Of a stretch of DNA of 64,000 nt, positions 61,112 to 64,000 are shown piece by piece; positions within the stretch are counted from its first letter, which is position 1; each line of letters opens with the position of its first letter. Below the pieces are notes generated by a model. That model saw only the letters and a program-made list of their open reading frames with translations, ran no database searches and had not been told where the DNA came from. Source of the DNA: Myxocyprinus asiaticus (lineage: Eukaryota > Chordata > Actinopteri > Cypriniformes > Catostomidae). The stretch lies in contig NC_059374.1 of assembly GCF_019703515.2 (NCBI RefSeq), positions 15,226,245 to 15,290,244 of the forward strand. The letters run 5' to 3'. A program made the position numbers and the translations under genes.

Positions 61112-61265
61112 CTTTGCCAGCAGGCTCCACAGTGACCTTCTCGCTGATGTTGCCACGACCGGCAGTTGTGACGGCAGCCGCCCAGATCAGGTACTGCTGA
61201 CCCCGGTTCAGGTGGGTGATTCGGTATATCAACAGCTCAGGGTTGGCTTCATATTCGCTGGGTGC
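61112..61265 (-). CDS. dscaml1: dscaml1 exon: C-terminal half of an FN3 domain
   Basis: The exon reads APSEYEANPELLIYRI... to VTVEPAGK and carries the conserved NRGQQY and AVTTAGRGN strands of the fibronectin III domain that precedes the last Ig domain. The acceptor AG lies at 61266-61267. The only donor that keeps frame with the next exon is GC at 61110-61111 (AAAG then GCATGT), so this would be a GC-AG intron. A GT five bases further on would shift the frame and give an early stop. The exon starts in phase 0 and ends in phase 1. It is flanked on both sides by copies of one MITE family. Confidence 0.93.
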
Positions 61266-61314
61266 CTAGGATCATTGCAAAAACATGTAAGGTTACAAAC
61301 AAACACAATGGAGC

Positions 61315-61550
61315 TGGTGAAGACTTGCCGCAAATGTCCTTCTCATTATTTTCGCAGTCAAATTAGTTTGCGATTTGCCGCAAATGTTTGCCAGAATTTG
61401 CAGCTCTTCACCAGTAGTGGTGAACCTGCAGCAAACCTTTGGCGACAATGAAGAGTTTGCTGCAAAGCTCATTTGCAAGTTAATATAATGAGTGGCGAAT
61501 TTGCTGCAAGTGTGCGATAAGTTTGCCAGAACTTTCGATTTTTGTAAGGG
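61315..61550. mobile_element. MITE family C, copy 2
   Basis: Shares GCGATTTGCCGCAAATGTTT, CTTCACCAGTAGTGGTGAAC and GTGGCGAATTTG with copy 1 in the same direction and ends TTTTTGTAAGGG. The left end is degraded. Confidence 0.7.
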
Positions 61551-62332
61551 TTTTGTGTGAAAAAAATCACATTTGCTGTGAACTGAGAAAGGAATGACTT
61601 ACAGAGGAGTGACTCACAATTTATTCCAATAAAGTATGATGTCAGCATGTTGTTAAGCTAACAACAAGATACTCTAATAAGTATAAAAATAAGCTCACAA
61701 AAATATTGGGTAAAATAGTCAATTTTGGATTGGAATGAACTATATTTATAGGTATTTTGTGGTATTGAATGATACATTAGGAGTCAAATGTATCTAAACG
61801 CAATTCATGACACACACTGCATTCTCATCATTGCCACAAGGAGCACTATAGCGCATATTCACGTAAACTGTTTTCTTCTATGGTCAGTTTTCTCTGTCAG
61901 GTCAACTTTTGCCCTTTTGAGCAACAGTTTGAAGAGAATCTAGCTCAAAAAGTTAGTTAAAGTTAAGTAAAATTGTTAATGTTTTATTTATAGCTAGCTC
62001 CCTAACTACTAACTACGGTTTAGAGGCATGGACATTTGAAGCGGATCACACACTTGCAATCCATTGCCCAGTGCGTGTCTGCATATAATATGTTTCTGGA
62101 CTCTAGGTCTTATAAAAATACTATTTCAAGCTAAGAAAGAAGATGATGACTTGTTTTTATGTGCGATTTATACTGGGCTCTTTAAATGTGGGACAGAGGT
62201 AACGGTGTGGTGGCATGTGGACAAATTATTACTCAAACCCAATTCTCGACTGCTGTTTGCTAAATTATCTGCCATAAGATTATTTCTGCTGCTTTCCTTC
62301 CTGTGAGAGAAAAGGCTGAACTATATGTGTGA

Positions 62333-62378
<46 letters not shown>

Positions 62379-62861
62379 GCGAGACCCAGGGGGCCTTACA
62401 GAAGTAGATGAGAGAGTAAAAAGACAATGCCCCTAGACACACTAGATCAGTCACCCTCAGATAACACTAACAATAGAGGCAGTCTAATGAGAGATATCTG
62501 CTGCTCACCTCAGCATGCGTTAGGCACAAATGCACACACACACGCACACACACACACATTATGATCAGTAATACCATTATTATATCCACGTTTATCTGTA
62601 ATGCACAACATAACTGTTTCACTGTATACCCGCACACAGAAATGACATGTTAGGCGTTGCTGCAAGCCCTACAGTAATTGTAGTGTATTTAAGAGAGCCG
62701 TGTGTCTGCTGTCCGAATGCATGCTTGTCAAGGGTAAATTTCTGATGCCCGCAGACACACACACACAAACACACACACTGCAATTCCCAACAATAACACT
62801 GAATCCTGCCCTCCCATCCTCTGTCGTACTCTTGGCCCTGACACAAACATAATTTGTTTTC
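61551..62861. other. dscaml1 intron, no exon seen
   Basis: AT-rich sequence with a (TG)n tract at 62330-62376 and short (CA)n at 62533-62560 and 62753-62780. The preceding dscaml1 exon is not in the window. Confidence 0.5.
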
Positions 62862-63010
62862 CTGTAGCTCAACTGGTAGCAAATGCCACTTGCAACACCA
62901 AGGTCATGGGTTTGATTCCCTGATAATGCACATACAGATTTAATGTATAGTTGAAATGCACTTTAATTTACTTAGGATAACATTTTTTGAAAAAATGCAA
63001 ATGTCTGCTT
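62862..63010 (+). mobile_element. Diverged tRNA-Ala-type SINE
   Basis: TAGCTCAACTGGTAGCAAAT, CTTGCAACACCAAGGTCATG, GGGTTTGATTCCC and a decayed tail (AAATGTCTGCTTAA). Same family as 40518-40675, older. Confidence 0.65.
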
Positions 63011-63366
63011 AACTACACCCCTCACACAAACAGTGCTGTCTCATTCATGAGGAGGCATTTTTCATCACAATTTGGGGTTCTTGTGTGCGCTAATGCAATT
63101 TGAGTAAACATATTTCCATATTCTATTCATCACTTCCTTAAAATGAAATATGTCTCTCTCACGAGCTCTGTTACAACCCTAGTGAGCTTCCTTGTTGTCT
63201 ACTGTCTACACCGGCAGCTGCCTTTTAAGGCAGGATCCTAACTGAAATGGAACCTCATTAGAGACTGATTTGAAACACTCTACATAGGAATCAATGCAGT
63301 GTGCAACAAAAATAGCACTCCTCATGTGAAACGCATGGAAGAGTGATTCACAATTGATTCCAACAG

Positions 63367-64000
63367 ACCTTTTTCACATATACGGGTTTAAAACGTGAAA
63401 TTAAACTATAGCAGTGTAAACTTCTATAGCGGTAAATTGGAGACGACAGCAAATATATTTTTTGCACTCCTATTTGCTCCAAAAGAAAATAAATACTCCA
63501 CCATTATGTTTCCATGACTTTCGAAAACAGGACCAATACAGAGAGCAGTGGATTACAGCAGTTAGAGAAAGACGCCAAATATACTGTCACTCCTTCATCA
63601 GCAGTATTTGAAAACCCCATCGCAGCAGTGGAAACTACTTTTTTAAATGAATGCCATAATAATATAACACAAAGTATTATGTTATAAAATTACACTAAAT
63701 AATAATAATTAAAAAAAAGCATATATGTATATAAAAGTTTGCTAGATTTACGATGCTAAATAAGGCAGAAATGCATCACCACTATGCAATACAAAGTACA
63801 ATATTATACATTTACAAAGTATAATATTATAAATTACACTAAATAATAAAAAATAATTAAAAAATGAAAAAATATAGATGTTTGCTAGATTTACGCTGAT
63901 AAATAAGGCAGAAATACTGTCACCACAGTCAGTTAACAGGGATAAAGTATGATGTTAGCATGTTGCTAAGCTAACAACACAATTCATAGTATAATGTTAT
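63367..64000. mobile_element. Second copy of the TAGACCTTTTTCACA MITE family, rearranged
   Basis: Starts AGACCTTTTTCACATATACG and follows 51742-52191 as far as about 63780. The last part (GTTTGCTAGATTTACG...AAATAAGGCAGAAATGC) is then repeated at 63882-63920. The proper right end is not reached before the text changes at about 63930 to sequence also seen near 61630 (AAAGTATGATGTCAGCATGT). Confidence 0.6.

Larger units (their letters stand above)
40831..61265 (-). other. dscaml1: dscaml1 gene, 3' part (13 coding exons, 836 codons plus stop)
   Basis: Thirteen minus-strand exons join in frame and read as the C-terminal part of DSCAML1, a neuronal immunoglobulin-superfamily adhesion receptor used in homophilic recognition and self-avoidance. 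Order: FN3 end, Ig, FN3, FN3, transmembrane helix, cytoplasmic tail, PDZ ligand. The tail distinguishes DSCAML1 from DSCAM: the C-terminal exon carries a REASIR/AYHTQ segment followed by LTLDP-like text and ends AYSKSYTLV, which I recall as the DSCAML1 ending, whereas DSCAM ends differently. Every splice phase is consistent across the joins. The gene is about 20 kb here because introns are filled with transposons. Exons for the earlier Ig and FN3 domains lie beyond 64000, outside the window. Confidence 0.95.

Overview
The window looks like nuclear DNA of a teleost fish, probably a cypriniform or related otophysan (inference). The reasons are spliced genes with GT-AG introns, many microsatellites, tRNA-derived SINEs, two Tc1/mariner families, hAT-, Harbinger- and piggyBac-like MITEs, DIRS tyrosine-recombinase retroelements and Ty3/gypsy elements. 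I see no rRNA, CRISPR, operon or other prokaryotic feature.

Two host genes are supported. On the minus strand, 13 coding exons from 61265 down to the stop at 40831 encode the C-terminal 836 residues of DSCAML1 (Down syndrome cell adhesion molecule-like 1). They cover the end of one FN3 domain, the last Ig domain, two further FN3 domains, the transmembrane helix and the whole cytoplasmic tail with its PDZ-binding C-terminus. All reading phases join, and one intron appears to be GC-AG. Upstream exons lie beyond 64000. On the plus strand, four short exons (10272-10325, 16657-16770, 32060-32102, 32240-32361) join in frame into a 110-residue protein. It has a hydrophobic N-terminus and a C-terminal IQ motif like that of PCP4/PEP-19. 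It lies tail-to-tail with dscaml1, as PCP4 lies next to DSCAM in human (from memory), so it may be an ohnologous PCP4-like gene with a different N-terminus. This is the most interesting item here.

The rest is mostly mobile DNA, much of it nested. 1.1-8.1 kb: a hAT-like repeat split by a nearly complete DIRS element (1643-7545) with inverted termini and an internal complementary region. 10.5-11.8 kb: a Harbinger-like MITE. 12.7-15.3 kb: a deleted gypsy element with integrase before reverse transcriptase (Gmr1-like) and a CACAG target duplication. 17.1-22.8 kb: a deleted gypsy chromovirus with a GATGC duplication, whose low-coordinate LTR is split by two Tc1 elements of different families. 24.4-24.9 kb: a Tc1-type MITE. 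26.9-28.1 kb: one copy of an unclassified repeat. 28.4-29.1 kb: a long inverted repeat made of LTR-like sequence. 33.7-34.8 kb: a TTAA-flanked repeat containing a SINE. 35-40.8 kb: the probable dscaml1 3' UTR. Inside dscaml1 introns: a second, doubly truncated DIRS copy in another copy of the unclassified repeat (41.7-44.8 kb), a hAT-like element nested in another with both 8-bp duplications visible (46.65-48.72 kb), a 450-bp MITE (51.7-52.2 kb), a near-intact Tc1 (53.3-54.7 kb), and a pair of MITEs around one FN3 exon (60.8-61.6 kb).

I found no evidence for a novel defence or enzymatic system. The value lies in the PCP4-like gene, the splice-site oddities of dscaml1 and the dated sequence of nested insertions.
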